Shown: in pieces, positions 30,366 to 41,250 of the stretch
Position numbering within the stretch: the first letter of the stretch is position 1
Layout of the letters: each line of letters starts with the position of its first letter
Origin: Eunapius fragilis
Lineage: Eukaryota; Porifera; Demospongiae; Spongillida; Spongillidae
Assembly: GCA_963681505.1 (NCBI GenBank)
Contig: OY811978.1
Coordinates: 160,001-224,000 of the forward strand
Direction: 5' to 3'
Length of the DNA: 64,000 bases
Position numbers and translations under genes: made by a program
Notes under the pieces: model-generated
The model's database searches: none
What the model saw: the letters and a program-made list of their open reading frames with translations, nothing else
Told to the model about the DNA's origin: nothing

Positions 30366-32210
30366 TCACCCAGCATTTTGGGTTTGGGAATGGCCTGGCC
30401 GATGGCAAGTAGAGAGGCTAGACGGGGGAAAACACTCTGCATGGACCTCCATCCCCCAGTTACCGTATGTTTCTACAGCCAGGGGGATACATGTCCAGCC
30501 CAACTCCTGGCATTTGGTGTCATTGGCCACATGCTTTCTAAGTTCAGCAGCATAGGCTGCTGCTCCCACAGATGTACTGGCATTGTTGAGGGTTACTGGT
30601 GTAAGGGGTGAAGCAACAGTAACGTCAAAGGCTGCAGGCTTTCCTCTATCCCATCCCTGAACAAGGACATCCGCAGGGCGAGAGTTAACATGGTCCCTAG
30701 CTAAGCCATACTCCACTTCAACCCTCACAGAAAGATGGGCCCGGTGGCAAAAGTTAGCAAAGATATCCCGCAAGTGATTGTGCCTTGCAACCACATCACC
30801 ACCATGTCTGCAGGAGGCTGCATGATGACCTAAAGGGTCAAGGGCAATATCAGGACAATGTGGACACAGGGAACCTCCAGAGGTGTCAAGACCCAACCAC
30901 CATCTAAGTGCTATCTGACATTCAGCAGAGTTAAGGTGCAGATCCAGACCAGTAGAAGGGATGACTGAGATCCAAGAACCCGCATGAGGGGCAGAAAAAG
31001 AAAGGATCCAAGCCTTATTCACTGGAGAGGAGGAAGATAGCAGTGATTGGAAAGCATGCATATCCAGCTTCTTAGACAGAGCTCTTTGTGGAGGCAGGTT
31101 GACCAGAACCTCCTCAGCTGTGATTGACTCATCAGGGGGAACCTGAGTATTGAAGCGGGTCACAGCCTGAAGCATGTGTATGTTACTGGCACTACCAAAT
31201 CCTGATGAAGCAAGGGAAGCTATAAACGCAGCAGAACAGTGCAAAGCAAGGGACCGAAAGCCAAGCCCACCAAAACTTTGACTGAGTTGTGCTTGCTGCC
31301 AATTTGGGTCAGGGACGTCCACTGCAATGCAGGAGGTGAAGCATAGCCTTACCTCCTCATCAAAGAGCTTAAGATAGTCAGCACAATGGCTTGGAGGAGT
31401 GGCTCTGGCTAGATGTACTAACTTACAGTAAATTCCACACACATGAAGAAGCGAAAAGGCCACGTGAAGGTCAACTGTAGAGACATCCACAAGAGCCTTA
31501 AGCAAGATCTTGGGCATTGCACATTTCTCAGCAATGAAGCGAGAACAGTGGACAAAATCTCCAATTGGGGCCCCTAGGATGTCCAGGTTGGGAAGGAGAG
31601 ATGACTTCACCACTTGTGGAAATAGTGAATTACCACTCCTACCAAAAAGTTCGCACTTGGAAAAATTGATGTAAAGCCCCAAGTGAAGACCATGAGGTGC
31701 AGAGCACGTATTACTGCAGACCTCTCCCCTGCTAGAACCCCATCATCAAGATACCAAGCTTCCAGAAGCAGCTGGAGACAATCATCATCTGCATCAATAC
31801 TGGTAACAAGCTTATGGAGAACCAAGGCAAACAGCATTGGGCCCAGTGGATCACCTTGCTGGACAGCAGACTGGGAACTTATCTGGCCCATAGGGTGCCA
31901 AAATGATGTATGAGATCCACAGCACCACGAGACCCATGGGAGAAGCTCTGGAAAGAAAGTAGCACACTCATCCATAACTGCCTGCCTCGATACCATATTG
32001 AAGGCATTTGACACGTCCACCTTGAACGCTACAAAGTCGCCACTCAACCAGTTTTCATCAATGCATCTCCTTAAGCTGTGCACAATCTTCTCTGCACCTG
32101 CTTTACAAGCCACTCCAAATTGTGAGGGCTGGAAGAATGAGGAGATCTTGTCCCTTAGGATGGCGCAGATGCATTTCCTTGTCAGCCTACGCAATGTTTC
32201 CCCCCACTGC
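30366..32210 (-). mobile_element. RLE-type non-LTR retroelement, second copy, opposite strand
   Basis: Minus strand, in two overlapping frames: 32299-31607 and 31682-30366, so a single frameshift lies near 31680. Motifs: ETLRRLTRKC, FVAFKVDVSNAFN, VQQGDPLGPMLFALVL, AWYLDDGVLAG, then LYINFSKCELFG, FGGLGFRSLALH, PHAGSW, CPHCPDIALDPLGHHAASC, VVARHNHLRD, RPADVLVQGWDRGKPAAFDV, KHVANDTKCQELGW, ETYGNWGMEV. This is the most intact endonuclease tail in the window. A second shift near 30380 cuts the last residues. The 5' part of the RT is replaced by the 37-bp minisatellite at 32214. It faces the copy at 28403-30140 tail to tail. Confidence 0.85.
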
Positions 32211-32213
32211 AAT

Positions 32214-32555
32214 CGGCCTAACCATCTAGTCCACACCATGGCCAATATGAGTGCCCTACCATCTAGTCCACACCATGGCCAATATGAGTGCCCTACCATC
32301 TAGTCCACACCATGGCCAATATGAGTGCCCTACCATCTAGTCCACACCATGGCCAATATGAGTGCCCTACCATCTAGTCCACACCATGGCCAATATGAGT
32401 GCCCTACCATCTAGTCCACACCATGGCCAATATGAGTGCCCTACCATCTAGTCCACACAATGACCAATATGAGTGCCCTACCATCTAGTCCACACCATGG
32501 CCAATATGTGGCCCTACCATCTAGTCCACACCATGGCCAATATGTGGCCCTACCA
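32214..32555. repeat. 37-bp minisatellite, about 9 copies
   Basis: Unit contains ATCTAGTCCACACCATGGCC and AATATGAGTGCCCT; period 37 (32221 to 32258). It abuts the truncated retroelement. Confidence 0.95.
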
Positions 32556-33089
32556 TCCCCTCCTCACCCTCCCTCACCCTCCCTCACTCTCCCTCTAATA
32601 ACTATATTTAAACCTCTTTGCATAGAACTGGGGAGGAGACAGGTGTCCGTAAAAATGAGGAAGGCGCCCACATAATAACACAAAGGTCCACTTTAGAGGT
32701 TAGGAGTTTGGAATGTCACCAAGTGAAGCCAGACACCTGCCATCCCACAGTGGTTGGGTGCCCATTTGTGGTACACCTGGTCACGTGCCGCACCATGGCA
32801 TGTGCCTACGCTGGCTTCTATAACACTATGGTTTTACCTCGACCATACATTAGAAGGTCTTTAACATATGCCTCGAGCAGTCAATGAGATGTTCAAGAGC
32901 GTGTGCTGATATGCTGTGTAACTGTATACACTCGGGCATTACTACAGGCCATACCCCCTAGCTGAGCGTTCCCTGTGGTGGCTATTGAACACATCTGCAT
33001 TAGCCTTGTGAATACAAGGTATACCCACCCACCAGTCCCTTCCCTGTCAATGACCTTGTGTGTGCATGTCCTCTTCCATACTACGTTAC
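32556..33089. other. Spacer, no supported exon
   Basis: Between the minisatellite and the NBAS-like exons. More exons of that gene might lie here, but I could not place one with consistent phase. Confidence 0.4.
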
Positions 33090-33701
33090 CTACACACTTC
33101 CCATGGAGGAGGGAACTGGGCAGACATCAGCTGTGAGCACAGCTTGTAGGCAACCCTGAAGTCTCCTTTCTGATCGTCGAGCCAACGTAAAAAAAAGAAA
33201 GCACCATTACATCATCAGCCTTACCTCAATGGCAGAGGTGGCTATCGGTATGGAGGTGTGGCCCTGACCAGGCGGCATGGGCATCCCCGCTGTCGTCATG
33301 GCAACAGGTGTATCCACCCCATCCAAACCCAGCAAGTGAGCTAAAAGAAATAGCTGAAACAAATTTTTTTGTGTTACACATGTATATCTGTTGTAGCATA
33401 AATGACGTATGATACAATACAGTGCAAAGGGCCACTTTACTGCAAGGTGATTTAATAACCTCTACTATGCCCTCCCCCTCCCCATCACCAGGTGTACCAC
33501 CTCTCCCCTCCCCTCCCTCCTCTTCCCTGTCCCTTCTCTCCTTCAGCATTCAACACACCTTCTCACTCTGTCATCTGGACGCACCTCGAGGACTCTTCTG
33601 ATGATGTCCAGTTTGTTCTCACACAGCCTCACTTGGAGGGGGAGGAGGCTCAGGCCACACCCTTCCAGGATGTCCAGAGAAGCCAATAGATTCAACTCAG
33701 C
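33090..33701 (-). CDS. NBAS-like (Sec39 domain) gene fragment, three exons
   Basis: Minus-strand exons 33701-33567, 33353-33225 and 33169-33090, joined in phase 0. Readable pieces: ASLDILEGCGLSLLPLQVRL, CENKLDIIRRVLEV; LFLLAHLLGLDGVDTP; then FRVAYKLCSQLMS and FPPPWEVC. The order (LPLQVRL, KL.LI, LL.LA.LL, C..LM, W.VC) matches my recollection of the Sec39 region of NBAS, an NRZ tether subunit acting in Golgi-to-ER transport and in nonsense-mediated decay. Splice sites: CAG|GCT, AGA|GTGAGA; CAG|CTA, GAG|GTAAGG; CAG|AAA, AG|GTAACG. Neither end of the gene is visible. Whether it is functional cannot be told. Confidence 0.5.
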
Positions 33702-33744
33702 CTGAACAGCAGCAGGACACTTTGATGAGAGCTAGACAGAGCCT

Positions 33745-33868
33745 GGGGAGGAGGTCCCCACCTACACCAGCCTCCCCCACCTACACCAGCCTTCGTCCAC
33801 CTACACCAGTCCTTCCCCACCTACACCAGCCTCCCCCACCTACACCAGCCTTCCGCACCTACACCAGC
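33745..33868. repeat. CACCTACACCAGCCTTCC short tandem repeat
   Basis: About seven copies of a 16-18-bp unit just upstream (on the minus strand) of the NBAS-like exons. Confidence 0.85.
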
Positions 33869-34299
33869 CTTCCTACACTACTCTTCTGATTTGAAAGATG
33901 AACATAAAATATGCCCTGATGACATTTTACATACTCCATTTTATCTTAGCATAACCTATTGCCCATTTCAGAGGTTTAAGTGTACTAGAGTACATGCTGA
34001 TACACATACAGCGCTACAGGATGTGAAGATGTGTCCATTCATGATAGGTATCTAACTGTGCGTGTGTAAAGGTTTGTCTGGGCATACTATCTGTTAAATC
34101 TCTTTTTGTATTAATCTGCAAGTGCCAAAGGCTACCTAAGGTTTGTGTTGGGTGTACCTAACACGCACTATTGGGTTTACCCTACAAGGTTGGTGTAGAG
34201 CTAGTTTGTTGGGCGGTAAATCTTGTATGTCTGAATACATCAGGAAGCTTAGACAGCTAATACAAGGGGAGCCAAACATTGTTAGGTTTACCTAACGAA
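33869..34299. other. Spacer, AT-rich
   Basis: Contains several copies of a TACCTAA/TTAGGTA-like motif (34137-34320). No exon found. Confidence 0.4.
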
Positions 34300-34420
34300 C
34301 GTACAGTCTACCTAATGCCCAGCACTTGTAGATTAAAGAACTGTACACAAAGTAGGTGTCAGGAGCAGCCTTACAAGTAGGGAGTTGATGTGGGTGAGGA
34401 AATAGTTGCACAGCATGTAG
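34300..34420 (-). pseudogene. Possible kinase C-lobe exon fragment
   Basis: Minus-strand frame reads LPTCKAAPDT then YSSLIYKCWALG, like subdomains X-XI of receptor tyrosine kinases (proline-rich turn, then Y..MY.CW). The RP.F that should follow is absent. It lies downstream of the kinase exon at 34742-34885. Tentative. Confidence 0.35.
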
Positions 34421-34741
34421 GTTTTTTGAGCTGGTATATGTACATATGTATGAAGGGGGGATTTGGACCAATGAAAAGTAACACCAGAGATTCATCACAA
34501 ATTCCAATACAGATCCCCACATTTTCGTTGTTTGCCATCAGCACCATGCTGTAGAGTGGAGCAATTCTGGTGACAACATGTAGAATATGTAATTTGATTA
34601 GGGCATATGCCATGTGAGGTTTCTAAATAACCTTTCATGATTCTAGCACATTTAGCCTATACATGTACAAACCTATCTTTACCACCTGTCTACACAACAC
34701 CTGATCTCAGTGGTTAAATATGATGTCTGCATCAAACTCAC

Positions 34742-34885
34742 CACATCAGTTTTCTCAGAGAAGACTCCATCATGGAGGCTCTCCAGGGCCATCCACTTGA
34801 TGGGCAGTTTGACCTTACACTCCTCAGTGTCTCTCTGTCTGTAGTAGTTCTTGGCATAGATGTCCTCACTAAGTCATAATCTATC
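34742..34885 (-). pseudogene. Receptor tyrosine kinase activation-loop exon with broken DFG
   Basis: Minus-strand exon of 144 bp between CACTGCAG and GTGAGT. It reads LSEDIYAKNYYRQRDTEECK then VKLPIKWMALESLHDGVFSE and KTDV. This is the activation loop with the YxxxYY autophosphorylation cluster of insulin/Met-type kinases and the P+1 loop. The position of DFG carries an extra codon, TTA for Phe and TGA for Gly, so it reads D-R-L-stop. Catalytic DFG is therefore lost and translation would stop. Upstream kinase exons would lie to the right, where the nested transposons sit. Relic, or one bad allele. Confidence 0.7.
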
Positions 34886-34959
34886 CTGCAGTGAAGGAAT
34901 GACCTAGTCTTGCAGAACAGCGTAATTGACCCAAATATAATTAAGGTGCAATAAATATC

Positions 34960-35042
34960 CATTGTTCAGCTTCTCCCCCCCCTCCCCCTTCTCCCTCCCC
35001 CCACCCTCCCCCACCCTCCTCCCCCTTCTCCTCCCTTCCCCT
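34960..35042. repeat. Polypyrimidine low-complexity tract
   Basis: CTCCCCCCCCTCC-rich stretch. No gene. Confidence 0.8.
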
Positions 35043-35242
35043 CCAAGTGGACCTACAAAATGTTTCATGTACATCAGTGTGATGTTCAGCAGCCCTATTA
35101 AGGCAAATGGTATTCATACATATTGCCCTAAAATCCTAGGTGTGGTTTTTAAAAAAACACTTCAAGGCAACTGCTTGTACATGTTTACTGAAATTTGAAT
35201 AAGTTTGTAGGAAACAAGTCCCAGCAAGTCGACACATGCCAT

Positions 35243-35399
35243 GGGGGGTCCATGGGAGCCTGAAGGGGATTCCATGGGAGCCTGAAGGGGGGTCCATGGG
35301 AGCCTGAAGGGGGGTCCATGGGAGCCTGAAGGGGAGTCCATGCTGATGATGGGAGCCTGAAGGGGGGTCCATGGGAGCCTGAAGGGGGGTCCATGGCAT
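35243..35399. repeat. 22-bp minisatellite, left part
   Basis: Unit CCATGGGAGCCTGAAGGGG plus 2-4 G and T. The same array resumes at 41680, so the intervening 6.3 kb is an insertion. Confidence 0.93.
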
Positions 35400-35424
35400 C
35401 AGAGGCGGATCCAGATGGGGGGCT

Positions 35425-35607
35425 CACAGGAAAAAATATCGTATTCCCAGCCTGGATTTTGTACAACGATCCCAGGTTGATAACGACTAAATCAACTGTG
35501 AATTTTGTTAATAGCCTATCAACCTGGGAAATTCTGGGATCAACCTGGGATCGTTGTACAAAACCCAGGGTAAACCCAGGGCTGGAAATACGATATTTTT
35601 TCCTGTG
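35425..35607. mobile_element. Small inverted-repeat element, CACAGGAAAAAATATCG ends
   Basis: Ends CACAGGAAAAAATATCGTAT and its complement, with further pairing of GTACAACGATCCCAGGTTGAT. A GCT repeat is found on both sides (35422-35424, 35608-35610). Confidence 0.75.
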
Positions 35608-35880
35608 GCTATGGGGGCTGTAGCCCCCCCCCCCTTTCGGATAAGTAACGAAAATAATTACGACTAATTAACTACATGTATATACGCGCTCACTGCATAG
35701 TCTCGTACCCAGACCCACATCGCAGCTGCGGATGGAATACATCACCGCCTACGCGAGTAGTGGGTCTGGTGTCCTCCTGTACAAATTTCTGTCCAGTTGC
35801 GCCGGAATGTTGCAGCGACCAATCAGATTTGAGGTATGCGCTAATTGCATATTCTAGTTATCAATCGAAGTTATCGGTTA

Positions 35881-36055
35881 TGGCGGTAAGGCTAGAGATG
35901 GATGATGTACAGGTAATACGTGCGATTCAGTCGGCGGGTGAACGTATGGCGTATGCCAAAGTTAGTTCCGAGTCATCGAAGACGTGGTCCGTGGTCGGGA
36001 CACGTTCGTAAGCTTACCAACAGGTTACGGCGTTCTGATCTGCTATGGGCAGAGG
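35881..36055 (+). CDS. Small unrecognised ORF inside the composite element
   Basis: ATG GCG GTA at 35881, reading DDVQVIRAIQSAGERMAYAK, then broken. A GTACAG|GTAATA at 35906-35917 could be a donor. Possibly the start of a transposon ORF. No family recognised. Confidence 0.25.
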
Positions 36056-36059
36056 TACC

Positions 36060-36915
36060 CCAGCGAAAAAATCTTATCGATCTTGGCCATGATCTTGGCA
36101 ATCTTGACCAAGATCTAATGCATCCTGACCAAGATTCAAGATTCTTGGCCATGATGTCTAAGATCTTGCCCAAGAAAATATTAAACAATTTCAAAATTGG
36201 ACTAAAAATAATCCACAGCGATAGCAAATTGAGGGTTTGTGTCAAGACAGACAACATATTCTTCACCAAAATCAAACGACATACTCAGAAAGAATAATAT
36301 TGTCCAAGATCATGGTCAGGATTCTTGTATGCAATCTTGACCAAGATTCCACACAAGAATATTGAGAATGATCTTGCCTCCTGGCCCCATCATCTTGCCT
36401 CCCATCATGCCTCCTTTGGGGCCTCCTTGCCCCTATATCTTGGCCACGATCTTGCCTCCTTTCCCCTAGATCATGGCCAAGATCTTACCTCCTTGCCCTT
36501 AGATCTTGGCCAGGATCTTGCTCTTTGATCTTGGCCATAATCTTGCCTCCTTGCCCCTAGAATCTTGCCTCCTTGCCCCTAGATCTTGGCCACACGATCT
36601 TGCCTCCTTGGCCCTAGATCTTGGCCATGATCTTGCCTCCTTGCCCCTAGATCTTAGCCATGCAGGATCTTGCCTCCTTGGCCCTAGATCTTGGCCATGA
36701 TCTTGCATCCTTGCCCCTAGATCTTAGCCAGGATCTTGCCTCCTTGCCCCTAGATCTGGGCTATGATCTTGCCTCCTTGCCCCTAGATCTTGGCCATGAT
36801 CTTGCCTCCTTGCCCCTAGATCTTGGCCACAATCTTGTCTCCTTGCCCCTAGATCTTGGCCACGATCATGTCTCCTTGCCCCTAGATCTTGGCCATGATC
36901 TTGCCTCCTCTAGCC
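36060..36915. repeat. GATCTTGGCCATGATCTTGC minisatellite
   Basis: About 36-38-bp units built from GATCTTGGCCATGATCTTGC and CTCCTTGCCCCTA. The array at 39575-39960 is the same unit in opposite orientation. Confidence 0.93.
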
Positions 36916-36919
36916 TCCT

Positions 36920-37929
36920 TGACCATTATGGAAAAAGATTCGTGATTCTTGATTTCAAAATTCCATGCAATGTCTTTAGTAACAAAGTAATTTCTCACCA
37001 GACTGCATGCATACCTTGCATGGAGGTTTAACCCGTTTTTGATTTGTCGCCCATGCATGCAGAACATTTATCGCACTGTACATATTGATATATTAGATGG
37101 CATCCAGTGTTGTATACAGATATCATACACAAGATACAAAATGCATTATAAAGACAGTTGCACAATCTATAATACGTGCATACAGATATTAAGCTTTAAT
37201 GATGTTCACAGTCTATTTCTGTGCTTTCAACATCTGCATGACAGACCATACAAGTTCATGTACCAGTGTTTATATGTTAGGACCACCAATGTATATGTAA
37301 TTGTACGGGCACGCATTCCATTGACAGGGTCTACACACACCTTATGAACTTCATTAACCGATTACCGGCCAGATTAATTATCCGCAATTGCGCACCCGGA
37401 CGTAAAATTTTTTCGTAACTTTTAACGGGCGAGGCATAGGCCTATAGGAGCCGAAGAAAGCAAAATGTGTATCGGCAAGTAACATTCAGCCATTCCCCGG
37501 CATATTTTGGTATCCGTGTTTGGTCACGATCGCTGGTTTTGTAACGGTCGCGTGAGTTTACACAATACGCAATATGATACTACTTTAGCAGACACAAAGA
37601 TCCATTTCTTCAGTCGGAATATGAAGTAAGTGGACCTTTCTAGTGTTTCTTGTAATAAAAGGTATGGTTTTCTCATGCTAGTGAACGAAAAACGTTAGCA
37701 GCAAATTTTCGAGGTATGTTCTAATTGATGCGCGCATGCTGTTTCCTGTTTGAGAATCTGCACCCATGTCGTTTATGAATTGTGGATGGTGTGTATAGTT
37801 ATGGGGAGGGTTTTAGGTTGTGTTCAAGTGCTGTTGGCTTGGTTGGTACATGTATGTGGTGCTGAGTCTAGTATTGGTGAGTGGAAGCGTATGTGTGGTT
37901 TGCAATGCTGGAGGCTGGTAGGTAGTGTA
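36920..37929. other. Unassigned sequence inside the composite element
   Basis: AT-rich, then CpG-containing around 37360-37560. No exon supported. Confidence 0.4.
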
Positions 37930-38605
37930 TGAGTATTGAGACTTTTTGGAGGAGGGTGTGTGTGGGTATGTGAGTATTGAGGCTTATAGGGTGTTGTGTT
38001 GGAGGATTGTAGGGTTTGTGGGTGTCAAAGGCTTGTAGTGTTAGTGTGTGGGCTTGTAGGGTGTGTGGGTGTCGAAGGGTTGAAGTGTGTGGGTGTTGGA
38101 AGCTTGTAGGGTGTGTGTCGAAGGCTGTTAGTTTGTGTGTGTCAAAGGCTTGCGTGTCTGGGAGGTTGAAGGCTTGTAGGGTGTGTGTGGGTGTGAGCAT
38201 AGCAGTGTGCGTAGGTGTTGAGCGCTACCGTGTGTGTGTGTGTAGGTTGTGGGTGTCGAAGGCTTGTAGGGTGTGGGTGTTGAAGGCTTGTACGGTACAG
38301 GTGTTGAAGGCTTGTAGTGTGTGTGGGTGTTTGAGGCTTAGGTGGTTGGAGGCTTGTAGGGTGTGTGTCAAAGGGTTGTAGGGTGTGTGGGTGTCAAATA
38401 TTTGTAGGGTGTCGAAGGGTTGCAGTGTGTGTAGGTGTCGAGCATTGCAGTGTGTTGGAGCTTGTACGGTGTGTGCGTCGAAGGCTTGTAGGGTGTGTGT
38501 GACGAAGGCTTGTAGTGTGTGTGGGTCTGTGAGGTTTGTAGGGTGTCAAAAGCTTGTGTGTGGGTGGTTTGAGGCTTGTAGATGTATATGTATGTATGCA
38601 TACAT
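37930..38605. repeat. Degenerate GTGTGGGTGTCGAAGGCTTG repeat
   Basis: Irregular 20-30-bp units of GTCGAAGGCTTGTAGGGTGT. Open frames on both strands follow the repeat. Confidence 0.9.
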
Positions 38606-38776
38606 AGAGCAATAAAAACCCACCCCTTAAACACTGGGAAGCTGTATTGCATCCATGTATCGCACTATTATGTATGTATTCTCGTATATGCATTATATTG
38701 TGGTCTTTTCATGCAGTAATTAATTCAAATACAGGTATACGATGACTTCAGTTACCATGTTTATCTTTATTTGTAG

Positions 38777-39064
38777 GGATGTAATGATGAGCTGAGACGT
38801 ATACGGGTTGCAGTGGAAAGTATTTTAGCACACCTTATCGCAAACAGCCAGCCAGCCAAATAAAGGTATAAGTACCTCTAACGGGTGAAAGATATAATAC
38901 TAGGCACATTTTTTGTAGGAATTGGAGGACCCACACTGGCCTGTGATGTACAGAAATCTAATCAACAGCACCCAGCTAGCCCTGCTCCCATGGAGATACT
39001 GCCAGATGCGCAACCAGCAGGTCCATCAGGTTCAAGTCACTCGCCAGAGTACTTTTTGACTGTA
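38777..39064 (+). CDS. Two exon-like segments in the composite element
   Basis: Segment 1 follows TTATTTGTAG at 38777 and reads CNDELRRIRVAVESILAHLI before a TAA near 38864. Segment 2 follows TTTTTTGTAG at 38919 and reads IGGPTLACDVQKSNQQH then a Pro/Ser-rich stretch to FLT, with donor GTAAGT at 39063. Phases are not clearly compatible. They could be a captured host gene piece or the element's own gene. No family recognised. Confidence 0.3.
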
Positions 39065-39099
39065 AGTTAATATCAGTACAAAATGAATGTATACATTGA

Positions 39100-39574
39100 C
39101 ATAGGAAAGTGGTGTAAATTTATTGAATCTGAGAGGGACTGATATAAATAAAAAAAAGCGCTCAGCCTACTAGATACTCTATACACTGAGGATGAGGTGA
39201 AAGCATTGTTTGTCCCAGTGGGAAAATCAACGATAAGTTTGAAACCACCATTGTCCCAATGTAGCTACTTGATGGTTTATATTTTTTGCATGGATGCATT
39301 TGTTTTCATGCCCCACATCGCCAGATATTTTACCCATTTGTGTTGCCTGCATATCACTCCATAGATTGCTTAAGAAATATATTAGGAGAAAAAGACAATG
39401 CTACCAGCAAACGAAAATCCTGCAATCAGAAGTGCAGAGACAAAGTAAAAACAAAAGTAAAGGGACAGTAAATGTGTGATGTGTGTTTCTTTTTGTTAAA
39501 TATAATAACCTTGCCCATTTCTTGTGTCAAAGAGGGCAGGATCAAATTATAGGTTCGATCTTAGCGCGAGATTG
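39100..39574. other. Unassigned sequence inside the composite element
   Basis: An open stretch at 39294-39473 is basic and Gln-rich near its end, with no recognisable domain. Confidence 0.35.
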
Positions 39575-39960
39575 TGCCTAAAGATCTAGGGCAAGGAGGC
39601 AAGATCATGGCCAAGATCTGCAGGCAAGATCATGGCCAAGATCTAGGGGCAAGAAGGCAAGATCATGGCCAAGATCTAGGGGCAAGGAGGCAAGATCATG
39701 GCCAAGATCTAGGGGAAAGCAGGCAAGATCATGGCCAAGATCTAGGGGCAAGGAGGCAAGATCATGGCCAAGATCTAGGGGCAAGGAGGCAAGATCATGG
39801 CCAAGATCTAGGGGCAAGGAGGCAAGATCTAGGGCCAAGGAGGCAAAACAAGATCTAGGGGCAAGAAAGCAAGATCATGGCCAGGGGCAAGGAGGCAAGA
39901 TCGTGGCCAAGATCTAGGGGCAAGAAAGCAAGATCTTGAGGAAAGATCTTGGGGCAAGAT
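39575..39960. repeat. Inverted copy of the GATCTTGGCC minisatellite
   Basis: GATCATGGCCAAGATCTAGG GGCAAGGAGGCAA units, reverse complement of 36060-36915. With that array it could form a large hairpin. Confidence 0.93.
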
Positions 39961-40039
39961 GCCAAGAATTTGGCCGCCAAAATCTTGCCATCTTGACCTT
40001 GGGCATGATCTTGGCCAAGATCGTGCCCAGGATTTTTTT

Positions 40040-40370
40040 GCTGGGACGTACGAAGCAAGCCCCTCACAATCGCTGAATCGCGCCAAAAAGGCAACGAGCG
40101 AGAAACGATGTCACAGCCGATCCTCATCTTCGTAGAGCAGCCAGCTCGTCGTCTGAGTCCAGCGACTCTGACGCATACAAGATGAAGTTCAAGAGGCGCG
40201 AGAGGACCCACCACTCCAGGTCGCAGGAGAGCAGCTTCCTCAACGCCCCCCTTCTGCCTTCACTACCATGTCCCTACTCCTCGAGGCACGAAGTCAAGAG
40301 GGGTAAGCGTGCCCATTTTGATAAACTTCCCTCTCCCATAGACGATCCTTCCTCACTCCCCGTTTGACTG
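40040..40370 (+). pseudogene. Ser/Arg-rich ORF fragment, possibly DIRS-type ORF1
   Basis: Reads KATSEKRCHSRSSSS, stop, then in another frame SSSSESSDSDAYKMKFKRRE and SSRHEVKRGKRAHFD. The basic, Ser-rich composition resembles the gag-like ORF1 of DIRS-type elements. It lies next to DIRS-like fragments but on the opposite strand. Confidence 0.35.
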
Positions 40371-41250
40371 AGATACCCAGTAAAAAGGTTGATGGAGTGC
40401 TTGATTCCTTGGCAGAGTGGTCAGGTTAAATTTGTGACAGAAGGCGTAGTACTTCCTGATCCCTGCCCTGTTGGTGGCACTGGACGTTGATGGGGCCACA
40501 GCTCTGTGGAGGAGGTGTCTCAGGCGACCTTCTAGAGCTCTGCCAGCTCTTGAGGCACTGGTGTGGGCAGTTTCCTCCGAACCAGGCTCCATCCAAGTAT
40601 AAGCCCCATAACCACAGGTGCCGGAGGCATCCGTGTACAACTGGATTGGACTCTGCATAGCTCCAATCTGGGGAGATGAATACAGAAATGCTGTTCCAAG
40701 ATGGTAGGAAGCTGTTCCACCATCGTATGTGAGCTCTGGCTTGATACGGTGGTAGAGCCTTCTCAAAGTATGCATTCAGAATGGTTCCAATTCAGGCCTC
40801 TGAATGGAGTTCCCATTCAGAGGCCTGGATTGGAACCATTTTGAATGCAGATTTTAGGTCTAACTTGGCCATCATGGCTCCTTTTTCAAATCTGCTAAGG
40901 AGCCCCACCACATGCATCGTCAATTGTGGAGTAATGGACAGTGAAATTAGGTTGCATGCTGAGAAAGGAAGGTGAGGTCGGTTGTAGGGTGTGTGCAGTG
41001 AAAGGAAAGAGAGGTCCATGGACACACCGCCAGGAGACGCAGGCCTTGTCAGGATGATCTTTCGGTTGCTGGAGCTTACGTAGTCCCAGGCAAGGGGGCA
41101 GGCATTGGCGGGGTGCTCCCCACCGCAGCCTGTGACCCAGGACTTGTGATGCAGCATAGCTTACATTTACCTTGACCGGAGTAGCTTCGCTTATGAGAGA
41201 TGGTTCAAAAAGCTGGCGTTTAGGATCGGGTGATACCAAGGTTAAGCGCA
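40353..41250 (-). pseudogene. DIRS-like retroelement fragment: RT, RNase H, start of recombinase
   Basis: Minus strand. RT N-terminal part in shifting frames at 41250-40792 (YSTIDDACGG, then MAKLDLKSAFKMVPIQASEW, the motif-A region of DIRS-type RT). After a break near 40785, 40775-40353 reads IQLYTDASGTCGYGAYTW (RNase H) and then SSATNRAGIRKYYAFCHKFN, the usual start of the tyrosine recombinase. The catalytic RT block and the recombinase core are missing. The break coincides with a palindrome of about 37-bp arms (40769-40849). Confidence 0.7.
40769..40849. repeat. Palindrome at the DIRS-like break
   Basis: GAATGGTTCCAATTCAGGCC TCTGAATGG is followed within 5 bases by its complement ending CCATTTTGAATGC. 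Confidence 0.9.

Noticed and set aside
36325..37031. LDLGHDLASLP-repeat ORFs (and 39574-39858)
   Set aside because: Translations of the GATCTTGGCC minisatellite in both orientations.
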